A DNA stretch of 43,041 nt, from NCBI GenBank assembly GCA_944329465.1, contig CALVII010000004.1:1-43041 (forward strand), given 5' to 3'. The translations under genes and the position numbers were made by a program. Shown piece by piece: positions 1 through 8,163 of this stretch. Position 1 is the first letter of the stretch. Every line of letters starts with the position of its first letter. The DNA is from an uncultured Bacilli bacterium (lineage in GTDB: Bacteria > Bacillota_I > Bacilli_A > RF39 > UBA660). Below the pieces are notes generated by a model. The model was not told the DNA's origin. It searched no databases and was given only the letters and a program-made list of their open reading frames with translations.

Positions 1-1500
1 TTACCTGATGATTTTGTTTTACCAACTAAAGTTACTAAAGATGAAAGTAAATTAACTAATGATTTATATTTCTTTTCTCCTTCTTCTAAAGGTTATATGT
101 GTGCTTATGATGTGAATGGAGATGTTAGGTGGTATTTAAACGAAACAGCTATTTGGGAGGTTAATAGACTTAAAAATGGTCATTTACTTGTAAGTACGGA
201 AAGATTAGTCAATACACCTTATTATTCAACAGGTTTATATGAAATGGATATGCTTGGAAAGGTATATAGAGAGTATAGTTTACTGGGAGGATATCATCAT
301 GATTATTTTGAAATGGATAGTGGTAATTTATTGGTGGCATCTGATGATTTTGATAACGAAGATGGAACGGTTGAAGATTATATAGTAGAGTTAGATAGAA
401 ATACAGGTAATATTGTTAAAAGGTTTGATTTAAAAGATATTTTGAATATGGAAGATGGCAAGAGTGAAAATTGGATAAATTATGATTGGTTTCACAATAA
501 TTCGGTTTGGTATGATAAAAAAACTAATTCGATTACTTTATCTGGTAGACATCAGGATATAGTAGTTAATATCGATTACGATAGTGGTAAACTTAACTGG
601 ATATTAGGTGATAATACTAACTTTAGTAAGGAATACCAAAAATATTTCTTTAAATTAGAAAATGGTGAATGGCAGTGGTCACAACATGCAGCTATGATTT
701 TACCTAATGGTGATGTGTTTTTGTTTGATAATGGAAATAATAAATCTAAAGATAAAAATAAATATGTAAAAGCAGAAGATAGTTATTCTAGAGGAGTTAT
801 TTATAGATTAGATGTAGAGAATATGACTGCTAAAGAAGTGTGGGAATATGGTAAAGAAAGGGGTAGTGCATTTTATTCTCCTTATATTTCGGATGTTGAT
901 TATTTGTGTGATGATCATTATATTATACATTCTGGTGGTATTTCTTATAAAAATGGAGTTATTCAAAATCAGCCAGCTGGTATAGCTAATTCAGATACTT
1001 TAGTTAGTGATACAGTAGAGATTTTAGATGGCAATATTATATTTGAAATGATATTGCCTACTAATAATTATAGAGTAGAAAAAATGAGTTTATATGATGG
1101 TAGGTTTACTTTGGGTAAAACTCGTGAACTTGGATCTTTGGGTTTAACTGAAATTGATAGTCAAGAATTTGGAATTATTTTAAAGGCGAATAATATAGAT
1201 AATAATTATAAAAAACACAATATTAAAATTACTCAAGAAAAAGATAGGTTAGTAGTTACGGGAGAGTTTAAAAAAGGTAGTTCTGTAAATATTATCTTAT
1301 ATAAAGATATGACTAAAAACCTTTATGCGATGAGGGTTAGTAAAACTCCTTATACGGCACTTTGTGTAGATTTAGGTGATGATAAGGAGAATATAAAATC
1401 CACTAAATATATTAATAAGGAAGGACTTTTTGGTAAATATAGTATTTTTATTGAGATAGATGGCATTTTATATAAGACTGACGAATATGTTAGATTTTAA
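1..1500 (+). CDS. Aryl-sulfate sulfotransferase, 5'-truncated by window edge
   Basis: The reading frame is open from base 1 (it starts LPDDFVLPTKVTKDES), so the gene begins upstream of the window and the first in-frame ATG (position 97) is internal. The protein resembles the arylsulfotransferase (ASST) family, beta-propeller enzymes that move sulfate from a phenolic sulfate ester to a phenol. Visible support includes repeated propeller-like strands (YDVNGDVRWYL, GLYEMDMLGKVYREYSLLGG), the His-rich stretches GYHHDYFEMDSGNLL and DWFHNNSVWYD, SQHAAMILPNGDVFLFDNG, and a separate C-terminal beta domain. Histidines in such segments are catalytic in the family; I did not align individual residues. 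The signal peptide or anchor would lie in the missing part. A hairpin terminator follows directly. Family assignment is fairly sure; the substrate is unknown. Confidence 0.8.
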   Translation, partial: LPDDFVLPTKVTKDESKLTNDLYFFSPSSKGYMCAYDVNGDVRWYLNETAIWEVNRLKNGHLLVSTERLVNTPYYSTGLYEMDMLGKVYREYSLLGGYHHDYFEMDSGNLLVASDDFDNEDGTVEDYIVELDRNTGNIVKRFDLKDILNMEDGKSENWINYDWFHNNSVWYDKKTNSITLSGRHQDIVVNIDYDSGKLNWILGDNTNFSKEYQKYFFKLENGEWQWSQHAAMILPNGDVFLFDNGNNKSKDKNKYVKAEDSYSRGVIYRLDVENMTAKEVWEYGKERGSAFYSPYISDVDYLCDDHYIIHSGGISYKNGVIQNQPAGIANSDTLVSDTVEILDGNIIFEMILPTNNYRVEKMSLYDGRFTLGKTRELGSLGLTEIDSQEFGIILKANNIDNNYKKHNIKITQEKDRLVVTGEFKKGSSVNIILYKDMTKNLYAMRVSKTPYTALCVDLGDDKENIKSTKYINKEGLFGKYSIFIEIDGILYKTDEYVRF

Positions 1501-1535
1501 AAAATTAACTTAATTAAAAAAGTTAATTTTTTCTT
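1501..1535 (+). terminator. Intrinsic terminator after the sulfotransferase gene
   Basis: AAAATTAACTT (1501-1511) pairs with AAGTTAATTTT (1520-1530), followed by a T-rich tail. It starts immediately after the stop codon. Confidence 0.75.
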
Positions 1536-1579
1536 TAGAATAATTTAAATTTATAGTAAAATGAAAGAGGGGGGATATT

Positions 1580-4459
1580 ATGTATGCACCTTTAAATATA
1601 AAAACATGTAATTTTCTTTTGAAAAGTATGATTCGGATTAGTGATTTAATAAAAGTGGCTAAAGAAAATAATATAAAGGCCTTAACTATAACGGATGATA
1701 ATATGTATGGTGTTTTGGAGTTTTATAATGCATGCATAAAAAATGATATAAAACCAATAATTGGTTTAGAAATATCCTTGCCTGAGAAAATAGTTTTTTA
1801 TGCTATGAACTATGATGGTTATAAAAATTTAATGAAATTAACAACTAAAAAATCAGAAAGAGATTTGACAATTAATGATTTATTTGAATATTCTTCTAAT
1901 TTGATTTGTTTGGTTCCTTATGAAAGTAGAAGTGTATATAATGAACTAAAAAAAATATATCAATATATTTTTATGACTTATAAAAATGAAGAGGAAAAGG
2001 CGAAAATAAAAGCTGAAAACATTTTATATATGAATGAAATTTTATGTATAAATAAGGAAGAGGAAAATTATTTAAAATATCTTAAAGCAATTAAAGAAGG
2101 AAAAAAGGTTAATGAAATTACGGAATCTTTTGTTGATAAAAGTCTTTTACCTTTTAAGGGTGATTCTAAAAATAACGAATTATTGGTTAGCCTTTGTAAT
2201 GTAAAAATTAAAATGCACCAAGATTTACTTCCTATATTTGATAAGCAAAAAGATGCTTATGAGGAGTTAAAAAAAGCTTGTATTCAAGGTATGAAGGACA
2301 TTTTTGGCTCATCTGCTCCTAAAAAATATGCAATTAGATTAAAACACGAATTAGATATTATCAATAAGATGGGATTTTGTAATTATTTTTTGATTGTGGC
2401 AGATTATATAAAATATGCGAAAGGACATGGAATTTTAGTTGGACCGGGTAGAGGAAGTGCGGCAGGCTCATTAGTTGCTTATGCTTTAAATATTACAACT
2501 ATTGATCCATTAAAATATAATTTGTTATTTGAAAGGTTTTTAAATCCAGAAAGAATTACTATGCCGGATATCGATGTCGATTTTGAGGACACGAAAAGGG
2601 AAGAAGTAATTAATTATTGTATGAATAAATATGGTGAAAAAAAAGTAGCATTAATTGTTACTTTTGGAACTTTGGCGGCTAAACAAGCTATTAAGGATAT
2701 ATGTAGAACTTTAGATATTAATCAAGCGAGAGCAGATCATTTAACTAAGCTTTTATCTTCTAATCTTTCATTAAAACAAAATTATCAAAATAAAGAAGTT
2801 AAAAGGTTTTTAGAAATAAATTCTGAATTTAAACCGGTATATAAAATAGCTTCTAAATTTGAAGGCTTAAAAAGACATACATCTATTCATGCGGCGGGCA
2901 TTGTGATGTCGAAATATGATTTAGATGATTATGTGCCTTTGGATAAACATGAAGGTTTTTATGCGACAGAATACGATAAAGATTATTTAGAAAATTTGGG
3001 CCTTTTAAAAATGGATTTTTTAGGTTTAAAGAATTTGACTTTGATTGCTAATATTTTGAAGGAGATAGATGGATTAGAATTCGATACGATTAAAGAAGAT
3101 GATACGGATGCTTTAAATATTTTTTATACTGTAAATACTAGTGGTATTTTTCAATTTGAATCAGAAGGTATGAAAAAGTTTTTACATAAATTTAAACCTA
3201 GAACATTTGAGGACGTTGTATCAGCACTTGCTCTTTTTAGACCGGGTCCCATGAAAAATATTGATTCATATATCAGAAGAAAAAATAGTCTGGAAAAAAT
3301 TGATTATTTTCATAAAGATTTAGAGCCAATTTTAAAATCAACATATGGAGTTATTATTTATCAAGAACAGATTATGCAAATAGCGGGAGTTATGGCTGGT
3401 TATTCAATGGCTCAGGCGGATTTGCTTAGAAGAGCTATGAGTAAAAAAAGTGAGAGTATTTTGTTGAAAGAGCGCGATAAATTTATTAATGGAAGTGTTC
3501 AAAGAGGTTATGATAAGGATTTAGCAGTTAAGGTTTATAATATGATTTTTAAATTTTCTGATTATGGCTTTAATCGTTCGCATTCTGTAGCGTATGCTAT
3601 GATATCTTATAAAATGGCTTATCTTAAAGCTCATTATCCTAAAATATTTATGAAACATTTACTTTCTTTAGCTATAAATAGTGAGATTAAAACTAAGGAA
3701 TATATTTATGAATGTCATAGAAACGAAATTGTTATTTGTAAACCGGATATTAATTTAAGTGGTGAATATTATCAGATAATTAATAATCAGATTATATTTC
3801 CACTTACTAATATTAAAAATGTTGGAACAAATGCGGCTAAAATTATATTAAAGGAAAGAGAAAAAGGTAAGTTTAAAGATATTTTTGATTTTGTAGCTAG
3901 GTGCTATGGAGGTGCGGTTAATTCTAAAACTTTGGAAAGTTTAATATATGCGGGAGCTTTTGATAAGTTTGGTTTTAATAAAAAAACTTTAATTTCTAAT
4001 TTAGATGTTATTATTAATTATAGTGAAATTGGTTCTTATGTGGATGATGATATTTTTAAGCCAGAATTAGAACAGTGTTTTGAATTTACTAAAAAAGAAC
4101 TTATGAGTCAAGAATTAGAAGTGTTTGGTTTTTATTTAAGTAATCATCCAGTTAGCGAATATAAGAAACAAAATGGTAAAGCAATTGAACTTAAAGATAT
4201 TAAAAATTATTTTGATAAGGTGATTGAAGCTATTATCTATGTCGATAGAATTAAAGAGATTAATACTAAAAATAAAGATAAGATGATGTTTATTATGGGT
4301 AGTGATGAGCTAGGAACGGTGGATATTGTTGTTTTTCCAAGGGTATATCAGATGATGCCGGAAATTTCTGTAGGTGATATATTAAAGATTACTGGTAAAG
4401 TTGAGAAAAGATATGATCAATTTCAAATTGTTGCGAATAAAATAATAAAATTGAATTGA
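1580..4459 (+). CDS. dnaE: DNA polymerase III subunit alpha, DnaE type
   Basis: Catalytic replicative polymerase of the C family (959 aa). The palm contains PDIDVDFED at about residues 329-337, supplying the catalytic aspartates; GPGRGSAAGSLVAY lies upstream, and the finger motifs FQFESEGMK and ALFRPGPM downstream. A C-terminal OB-fold (about 885-950) ends the protein. It is shorter than Bacillus DnaE (about 1,100 aa). In low-GC Gram-positives, DnaE extends RNA primers before PolC takes over; polC is not in this window. The N-terminal PHP domain is degenerate: where Bacillus-type DnaE has HLxVHS and TDDH, this has PLNIKT and TDDN, so the metal ligands are gone and no PHP exonuclease activity is expected. 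The start follows a GAGGGGGG ribosome site. The gene stands alone between terminators and promoters. Confidence 0.95.
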   Translation: MYAPLNIKTCNFLLKSMIRISDLIKVAKENNIKALTITDDNMYGVLEFYNACIKNDIKPIIGLEISLPEKIVFYAMNYDGYKNLMKLTTKKSERDLTINDLFEYSSNLICLVPYESRSVYNELKKIYQYIFMTYKNEEEKAKIKAENILYMNEILCINKEEENYLKYLKAIKEGKKVNEITESFVDKSLLPFKGDSKNNELLVSLCNVKIKMHQDLLPIFDKQKDAYEELKKACIQGMKDIFGSSAPKKYAIRLKHELDIINKMGFCNYFLIVADYIKYAKGHGILVGPGRGSAAGSLVAYALNITTIDPLKYNLLFERFLNPERITMPDIDVDFEDTKREEVINYCMNKYGEKKVALIVTFGTLAAKQAIKDICRTLDINQARADHLTKLLSSNLSLKQNYQNKEVKRFLEINSEFKPVYKIASKFEGLKRHTSIHAAGIVMSKYDLDDYVPLDKHEGFYATEYDKDYLENLGLLKMDFLGLKNLTLIANILKEIDGLEFDTIKEDDTDALNIFYTVNTSGIFQFESEGMKKFLHKFKPRTFEDVVSALALFRPGPMKNIDSYIRRKNSLEKIDYFHKDLEPILKSTYGVIIYQEQIMQIAGVMAGYSMAQADLLRRAMSKKSESILLKERDKFINGSVQRGYDKDLAVKVYNMIFKFSDYGFNRSHSVAYAMISYKMAYLKAHYPKIFMKHLLSLAINSEIKTKEYIYECHRNEIVICKPDINLSGEYYQIINNQIIFPLTNIKNVGTNAAKIILKEREKGKFKDIFDFVARCYGGAVNSKTLESLIYAGAFDKFGFNKKTLISNLDVIINYSEIGSYVDDDIFKPELEQCFEFTKKELMSQELEVFGFYLSNHPVSEYKKQNGKAIELKDIKNYFDKVIEAIIYVDRIKEINTKNKDKMMFIMGSDELGTVDIVVFPRVYQMMPEISVGDILKITGKVEKRYDQFQIVANKIIKLN

Positions 4460-4511
4460 TATTTATTTTTAATTTAATTTGTGTTATTCTATATAATAGA
4501 GGTGAAGGAAT

Positions 4512-5219
4512 ATGAAAGGGGAAAAAGGTAAATTAGTTTTAGTTTATATTTTAATGTTATTAGTAATTGGATTAATTGTTTTTTTGACTTTTATGGTTTT
4601 GAATGATGGAAAAGAAGAAAAAAATGATTCAAAGGCTAATGTTACACCAACGGTCGATGTAAATCCATATCCTAATGTTTCAGATGTATGTACATTTGAA
4701 CTTACAACTGATGAATACAATGGTTTAACGGGCCCAGGATGTAAGGGTGGTTATAGTAGGTATAATATAAATGGTTTAGCAATTGATGGAACTATGGTGA
4801 AAGTAGTAGTAATTTATTCTGACAAAAACGGTAACAAAGCGGGATTATATATTAACGATAGGAAGGTTTTAGATGGAGTTTCTAATGTTACGAATCTAAA
4901 ATTTGGCATTTTTAACAGTTTGTTATTTGTAAAAGATACTTATGAGTCTTATTCAAATGTGCTTGTGTTTAATAAAGATGTTTTAAAAGTATATGATTTA
5001 AATGAATCTTTAGATTCTTCAAAAATAACTGATCCAATATTAAATCAGGTTATTAGTTCTACTACTATTAATCCAAATAGTTTTAATTTTACAGATACTT
5101 ATTTTACTTTCCAAGCACAGATAATGGGAGATAATAATCAAGTGTTATCTGGTTCAACTTATCGAGTGAACTTTACTAATGCAGAATTTTCAAAACCTGA
5201 GTTTATTGGTCAAAATTAA
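4512..5219 (+). CDS. Membrane-anchored protein of unknown function
   Basis: 235 aa, not recognised. A short basic N-terminus (MKGEKGK) leads into one membrane helix (about residues 8-30), then a Lys/Asp-rich linker and an extracytoplasmic region of about 180 residues predicted to be mainly beta strand. Two cysteines, in DVCTFEL and GPGCKGGY, could form a disulfide outside the cell. A TATAAT box at 4492-4497 and the ribosome site AGAGGTGAAGG precede the ATG, so it is probably transcribed alone. It ends in a hairpin shared with the convergent spore gene sspI. No function is proposed. Confidence 0.8.
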   Translation: MKGEKGKLVLVYILMLLVIGLIVFLTFMVLNDGKEEKNDSKANVTPTVDVNPYPNVSDVCTFELTTDEYNGLTGPGCKGGYSRYNINGLAIDGTMVKVVVIYSDKNGNKAGLYINDRKVLDGVSNVTNLKFGIFNSLLFVKDTYESYSNVLVFNKDVLKVYDLNESLDSSKITDPILNQVISSTTINPNSFNFTDTYFTFQAQIMGDNNQVLSGSTYRVNFTNAEFSKPEFIGQN

Positions 5220-5249
5220 AAGGATAGCTAACTTAAGCTATCCTTTAAA
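5218..5249. terminator. Bidirectional terminator between convergent genes
   Basis: AAAGGATAGCT (5219-5229) pairs perfectly with AGCTATCCTTT (5236-5246). A-runs on the left and T-runs on the right allow termination in both directions. The hairpin covers the stop codon of the plus-strand gene and the stop codon and final codons of sspI. Confidence 0.8.
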
Positions 5250-5431
5250 ATATCTAATATGTTATTTTTTTCATCATCTGAACTTTTACTCCAAACGATT
5301 TTAAAAAATACGCCTAAACCAGGTAAAGTGATCTCGTCTTTGTCATTAAAAGATGAAGTAATTGAAGTTTGAATATCTTCTTTACTGGCTCCTTTAAAAT
5401 TATTCATAATATGTTTTTGAATACTTATCAT
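5228..5431 (-). CDS. sspI: Small acid-soluble spore protein, SspI family
   Basis: 67 aa from the chosen start (MISIQKHIMNNFKG). The family hallmark is clear: a first segment of the form IxxxIMxNFKGxSKEDIQ, then LPGLGVFFKIVW (compare LPGLGVLFEVIW in Bacillus SspI), then an acidic helix SDDEKNNILDIL. SspI is a minor acid-soluble protein made in the forespore and packaged in the spore core. The ATG at 5431 is preferred over that at 5440 because the AAAGGA ribosome site lies 10 nt upstream of 5431 but abuts the other. The gene is monocistronic, convergent with the upstream unknown gene and divergent from feoA. It is the strongest single sign that this organism forms spores. No sigma-G promoter was clearly resolved. 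Confidence 0.9.
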   Translation of the reverse strand: MISIQKHIMNNFKGASKEDIQTSITSSFNDKDEITLPGLGVFFKIVWSKSSDDEKNNILDILKDSLS

Positions 5432-5495
5432 TTTTATCATTTCCTTTCAAATATATTATGGTCAAAAAATATTAAATTTATTCCTTTGATTAACA

Positions 5496-5506
5496 TATAA
5501 TATAAT
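5496..5506 (+). promoter_or_regulatory. Overlapping -10 boxes directly abutting the feoA start
   Basis: TATAAT occurs at 5496-5501 and again at 5501-5506, touching the ATG at 5507. Any transcript started from these would begin at or within the first codons. No Shine-Dalgarno sequence is visible upstream, so the gene may be leaderless. No good -35 box was found. Confidence 0.4.
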
Positions 5507-5734
5507 ATGAAAAGGTTGAATGATTTAAAAATAAATGAAGAAGGTATAATTATAAAAATAGATACAAATCAAAATATTAAAAGAAGACTTATGGATATTG
5601 GCTTTGTCAAAGGGGAAAGGGTGAAGCTTATTTTAAAAAATTTTGGTGACAATATGCGGGCTTATAAAATAAAAAATACGGTTATGGCTTTACGGGTGAA
5701 TGATACTAAAAATATTTTAATTAGGAAAGTTTGA
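5507..5734 (+). CDS. feoA: FeoA-domain protein
   Basis: 75 aa, a single SH3-like FeoA domain: MKRLNDLKINEEGIIIKI, then RRLMDIGFVKGERVKLI, then a C-terminal strand ending NDTKNILIRKV. The LxDIGFxxGxxV motif is typical. FeoA is the small cytosolic partner of the ferrous-iron transporter FeoB. There is no feoB nearby, so the gene is either separated from its transporter or acts as a stand-alone FeoA-like protein. The start is secure because family members begin in the same way, yet it has no ribosome site and sits directly on a TATAAT box. It is divergent from sspI and followed by recX, which has its own promoter. Confidence 0.85.
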   Translation: MKRLNDLKINEEGIIIKIDTNQNIKRRLMDIGFVKGERVKLILKNFGDNMRAYKIKNTVMALRVNDTKNILIRKV

Positions 5735-5749
5735 GTGCTTTCTTTTTTC

Positions 5750-5778
5750 TTTACAAGTGCATTTGTTTTTGATATAAT
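5750..5778 (+). promoter_or_regulatory. Promoter of recX
   Basis: TTTACA (5750-5755), a 17-nt spacer and TATAAT (5773-5778), followed by an AGGTGAT ribosome site before the ATG at 5803. Confidence 0.75.
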
Positions 5779-5802
5779 TTTTACACGAAATTAGGTGATT
5801 AT

Positions 5803-6561
5803 ATGAAGGTAAAAAGTATTAAAAAAGTAGGCAATAAATATAAGATAATTTTAGATAATGAGGAAGTAATAACCACTAATGATCAGGTTATTATTAACAA
5901 TAACCTTTTATATGATAAAAAACTTAGTAAAAAAGAATTGGAGAAGATAAAAGAGGATACTAATTATTATGAAAATTATAATAAAATATTAAAAATGATA
6001 AATAGAAAGATTAGGTGTGAATTTGAAATAAGGAAGAAACTTAATAAGCTATCTAAAGTAGATCAGGATAAGATGATAGATCACCTGAAAGAAGTTGGTT
6101 TGATAGATGATTCTTTATTTGCTGAAAGCTATGTTAATGATAAAATTAATTTAACTTTAGAAGGACCTTATAAAATAAGAAAAGAGTTAGAGGCTTATAA
6201 TATAGATAATGATTATATAGAAAGATCTTTAGAAAGTTTTTCTCAAGATTTAATTGATAGTAAATTAGAAAAAATAATAAATAAAAAAATTAAGTCAAGT
6301 ACTAAAGATACTACTTATATTTTTAAACAAAAAACATCTTTATATTTATTAAATTTGGGTTACAGTAGGGAAGATGTTATTAATCATTTAGAGGGTGTTA
6401 AACTGAATAATGATTTAGGAAAAGAGATGTTTAAGATTTATAATAAATTAAAAGCAAAGTATGAAGGTTATACTTTGCGCGTTAAATTAAAACAGAAATT
6501 ATATTCTAAGGGGTTTACTTCTGATGAGATAAATGATTTTATAGAAAAAACAGTTCATTAA
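5803..6561 (+). CDS. recX: Regulatory protein RecX
   Basis: 252 aa, RecX family, a modulator of RecA filament dynamics in homologous recombination and the SOS response. The N-terminal ~50 residues form a small beta region (VKSIKKVGNKYKIILDNEE), typical of long Bacilli RecX. Then come tandem three-helix RecX repeats, with R-x-R-x-E-x-x-x-K-L-like signatures at INRKIRCEFEIRKKL, VGLIDDSLFAESYVND and the final repeat YTLRVKLKQKLYSKGFTSDEI. It has its own promoter. The gene ends convergently with the foldase gene, the two stop codons overlapping by four bases within one hairpin. recA is not in the window. Confidence 0.88.
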   Translation: MKVKSIKKVGNKYKIILDNEEVITTNDQVIINNNLLYDKKLSKKELEKIKEDTNYYENYNKILKMINRKIRCEFEIRKKLNKLSKVDQDKMIDHLKEVGLIDDSLFAESYVNDKINLTLEGPYKIRKELEAYNIDNDYIERSLESFSQDLIDSKLEKIINKKIKSSTKDTTYIFKQKTSLYLLNLGYSREDVINHLEGVKLNNDLGKEMFKIYNKLKAKYEGYTLRVKLKQKLYSKGFTSDEINDFIEKTVH

Positions 6562-6577
6562 TTTGAGCTGTTTTTGG
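6546..6577. terminator. Bidirectional terminator over the recX/prsA overlap
   Basis: AAAAACAGTTCA (6546-6557) pairs with TGAGCTGTTTTT (6564-6575), with one G-T wobble and loop TTAATT. The loop contains the stop codons of both convergent genes. Confidence 0.75.
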
Positions 6578-7550
6578 TATTAGTGGCAAGTGCAGAATTG
6601 ATAGAATTATCATAAGATTTTTTGAGTTCGTCATCGGAAATTTCTAGGTTGTATTTTTTTCTTAGAGCCATTAAAGCTTTAGTTTGTAAGGTTGAATCAT
6701 TATTGATTTTTTCTTCGGTAAGTTTATCTATAACATCTTCTTTAACATCTTTTAATTTTGGTTTTTCTTTTTGGCTAATACGGTAAATGATATGATAACC
6801 ATATTCTGATTTAACAGGTGTTTTTGAATATTCACCATCTTTTAAATCATTAACGCCATCCCAAAATTCGTCGACAACTGAACCATAAGTGACAGTAAGT
6901 TTTCCACCTTTACTAGCAGTTCCTTCGTCATCAGAATATTTTTTGGCTAGATCGGCAAATTTTTCACCTTTATCTAATTTTTTGATAATATCTTCAGCTT
7001 CTTTTTTAGCTTCTTTTTCAGCTTTTTCTTTTTCTTCGTCAGTCATATCCTCTTTAGTATTAGGACTGATTAAAATATGTCTAGCTTCAATATCACCAAA
7101 AATGTTGTCGTCATAATATTTTTGGATTTCATCGTCAGTTAATTCGTCTTTGACATAATTTTCAGTAACGATATTTTTCTTATATTCCAAAATTAATTCT
7201 TCTTTAAATTCTTCTTCGTCAGTATATCCTGCAGATGTTAAAGCGGCATTAAAGTCTTGTCCGTAACTTTGATATGATTTTTTATATGAACTTAATTGAG
7301 AGTCGGCGTAAGCTTTAGCATCTTCGTCAGTTTTAATTTCCTTATTTACAATAAATGAATCAATCATATTAGTTAAAGTAACTGCACCACCTTGTTTTTT
7401 TAATTCGCCATATAAATCTTCAGCTGTAATAGATTTACCATCCATTTTGGCAACAACTTCTTCACCATTTTTCAAAGTAGCTATTTTTCCACAACCAGTA
7501 AGCATTAGGGCCGCTACTAAGAGTAAAGCAAATGTTTTTTTCTTATTCAC
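6558..7550 (-). CDS. prsA: Foldase PrsA-type lipoprotein, parvulin peptidyl-prolyl isomerase
   Basis: 330 aa from a GTG start. A lipoprotein signal peptide (VNKKKTFALLLVAALMLTGC) ends in a lipobox whose Cys would be lipidated, placing the protein outside the cytoplasmic membrane. An N-terminal chaperone segment (EEVVAKMDGKSITAEDLY) is followed by a parvulin domain: ARHILIS, FADLAKKYSDD, a Gly-rich GTASKGGKL and a closing SEYGYHIIYRI. PrsA helps exported proteins fold at the membrane-wall interface. The GTG at 7550 is chosen because AAAGGAAGA sits six bases upstream and the signal peptide starts there; a longer frame to 7601 would add a non-signal-like extension. It could serve the many secreted fibre proteins in this window (inference). 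Confidence 0.92.
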   Translation of the reverse strand: MNKKKTFALLLVAALMLTGCGKIATLKNGEEVVAKMDGKSITAEDLYGELKKQGGAVTLTNMIDSFIVNKEIKTDEDAKAYADSQLSSYKKSYQSYGQDFNAALTSAGYTDEEEFKEELILEYKKNIVTENYVKDELTDDEIQKYYDDNIFGDIEARHILISPNTKEDMTDEEKEKAEKEAKKEAEDIIKKLDKGEKFADLAKKYSDDEGTASKGGKLTVTYGSVVDEFWDGVNDLKDGEYSKTPVKSEYGYHIIYRISQKEKPKLKDVKEDVIDKLTEEKINNDSTLQTKALMALRKKYNLEISDDELKKSYDNSINSALATNTKNSSN

Positions 7551-7651
7551 GTAAAATCTTCCTTTCATATGTATGCTTTCATACATATAAAATAATACCA
7601 AATTTTCCTTTAAAATTCAATATTTTTATTTATTTTCACCCATAAGTAATC

Positions 7652-7678
7652 ACACAAAGCAAAATTTTCCATAAAATA
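7652..7678 (+). promoter_or_regulatory. Putative mother-cell sigma (sigma-E/K-like) promoter
   Basis: A CATAAAATA -10-like element (7670-7678) matches the CATAnnnTA pattern, with AC (7652-7653) 16 bases upstream as in the sigma-K -35. It precedes two tiny sporulation-type membrane protein genes. No sigma-A boxes are evident here. Confidence 0.45.
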
Positions 7679-7708
7679 ATGTGAAAGGTAAAAAGGAGGA
7701 TGATTTAT

Positions 7709-7792
7709 ATGTGTAATACCGGAACAAGTTCAGCAGCAATCGTATTAGTATTATTTATTCTTTTAATAATCATACTTGGAGCTTATTTATAA
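7709..7792 (+). CDS. YjcZ-type tiny sporulation membrane protein
   Basis: 27 aa: a short polar head (MCNTGTSSAA) and one membrane helix of the form IVLVLFILLIIILGAY. This matches the tiny transmembrane family of Bacillus YjcZ-like proteins (core FALIVVLFILLIIVG), known mainly as small sporulation-associated proteins of unclear role. A strong AAAAAGGAGG ribosome site lies upstream. It probably forms a two-gene transcript with the next small gene, from a CATAnnnTA-type promoter. It is easily missed because of its size. Confidence 0.75.
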   Translation: MCNTGTSSAAIVLVLFILLIIILGAYL

Positions 7793-7811
7793 GCCCTAGA
7801 AAGGAGTAATT

Positions 7812-7931
7812 ATGGCTTGCAATAATTCATGTGAAAGACCATGCGAAAGACCATGTGGTAACAATAGTTATTTAATTATTTTGGTTCTTTATATTTTATT
7901 AGCTATTTTACTAGGGTCTGTATTCTTTTAA
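7812..7931 (+). CDS. Small Cys-rich single-pass membrane protein
   Basis: 39 aa: a Cys-rich head with a tandem CERP repeat (MACNNSCERPCERPCG) and a C-terminal hydrophobic helix YLIILVLYILLAILLGS. The overall plan resembles YjcZ-type tiny sporulation proteins. It lies 19 nt downstream of one, has an AAAGGAG ribosome site and is followed by a terminator. The four evenly spaced cysteines could cross-link the protein in spore layers or bind metal; both are guesses. The exact family is not recognised. Confidence 0.65.
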   Translation: MACNNSCERPCERPCGNNSYLIILVLYILLAILLGSVFF

Positions 7932-7936
7932 TAAGG

Positions 7937-7960
7937 GAAAAGTCCATGGACTTTTCTTTT
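7937..7960 (+). terminator. Terminator of the tiny sporulation gene pair
   Basis: GAAAAGTC (7937-7944) pairs with GACTTTTC (7949-7956), loop CATG, then TTTT. Confidence 0.8.
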
Positions 7961-8017
7961 AGTATTAATTGTTTTATAAAAAATGATATATTATTAATGT
8001 ATGAGTGATTATAGATG

Positions 8018-8108
8018 TGATATAATTATTATGTAAAAAGCGGCGATTCCGGCTATATAACAGGAACTTAAAAAAGTAGGCTAGAGTTTAATCTTTAGCC
8101 TTATTTAA
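8018..8108 (+). ncRNA. Candidate small RNA with own promoter and terminator
   Basis: An extended -10 (TGATATAAT, 8018-8026) is followed about 7 nt later by a GC-rich island in an otherwise AT-rich gap (AAGCGGCGATTCCGGC from 8038). TTCC can pair with GGAA, flanked by AAG/CTT. A terminator GGCTAGAG/CTTTAGCC with a T-rich tail ends near 8106. No ORF is present, and the RNA stops before the separate promoter of the argS T-box. The expected transcript is about 75 nt. It matches no riboswitch class I can name. Coordinates include the -10. Confidence 0.4.
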
Positions 8109-8128
8109 AAATTTTGGTATTCAAATAA

Positions 8129-8157
8129 TTGACATAGCATATATAATTGTATATAAT
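8129..8157 (+). promoter_or_regulatory. Consensus promoter of the argS T-box transcript
   Basis: TTGACA (8129-8134), a 17-nt spacer and TATAAT (8152-8157): a full sigma-A consensus. Transcription should start near 8164. Confidence 0.9.
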
Positions 8158-8163
8158 TAAATG

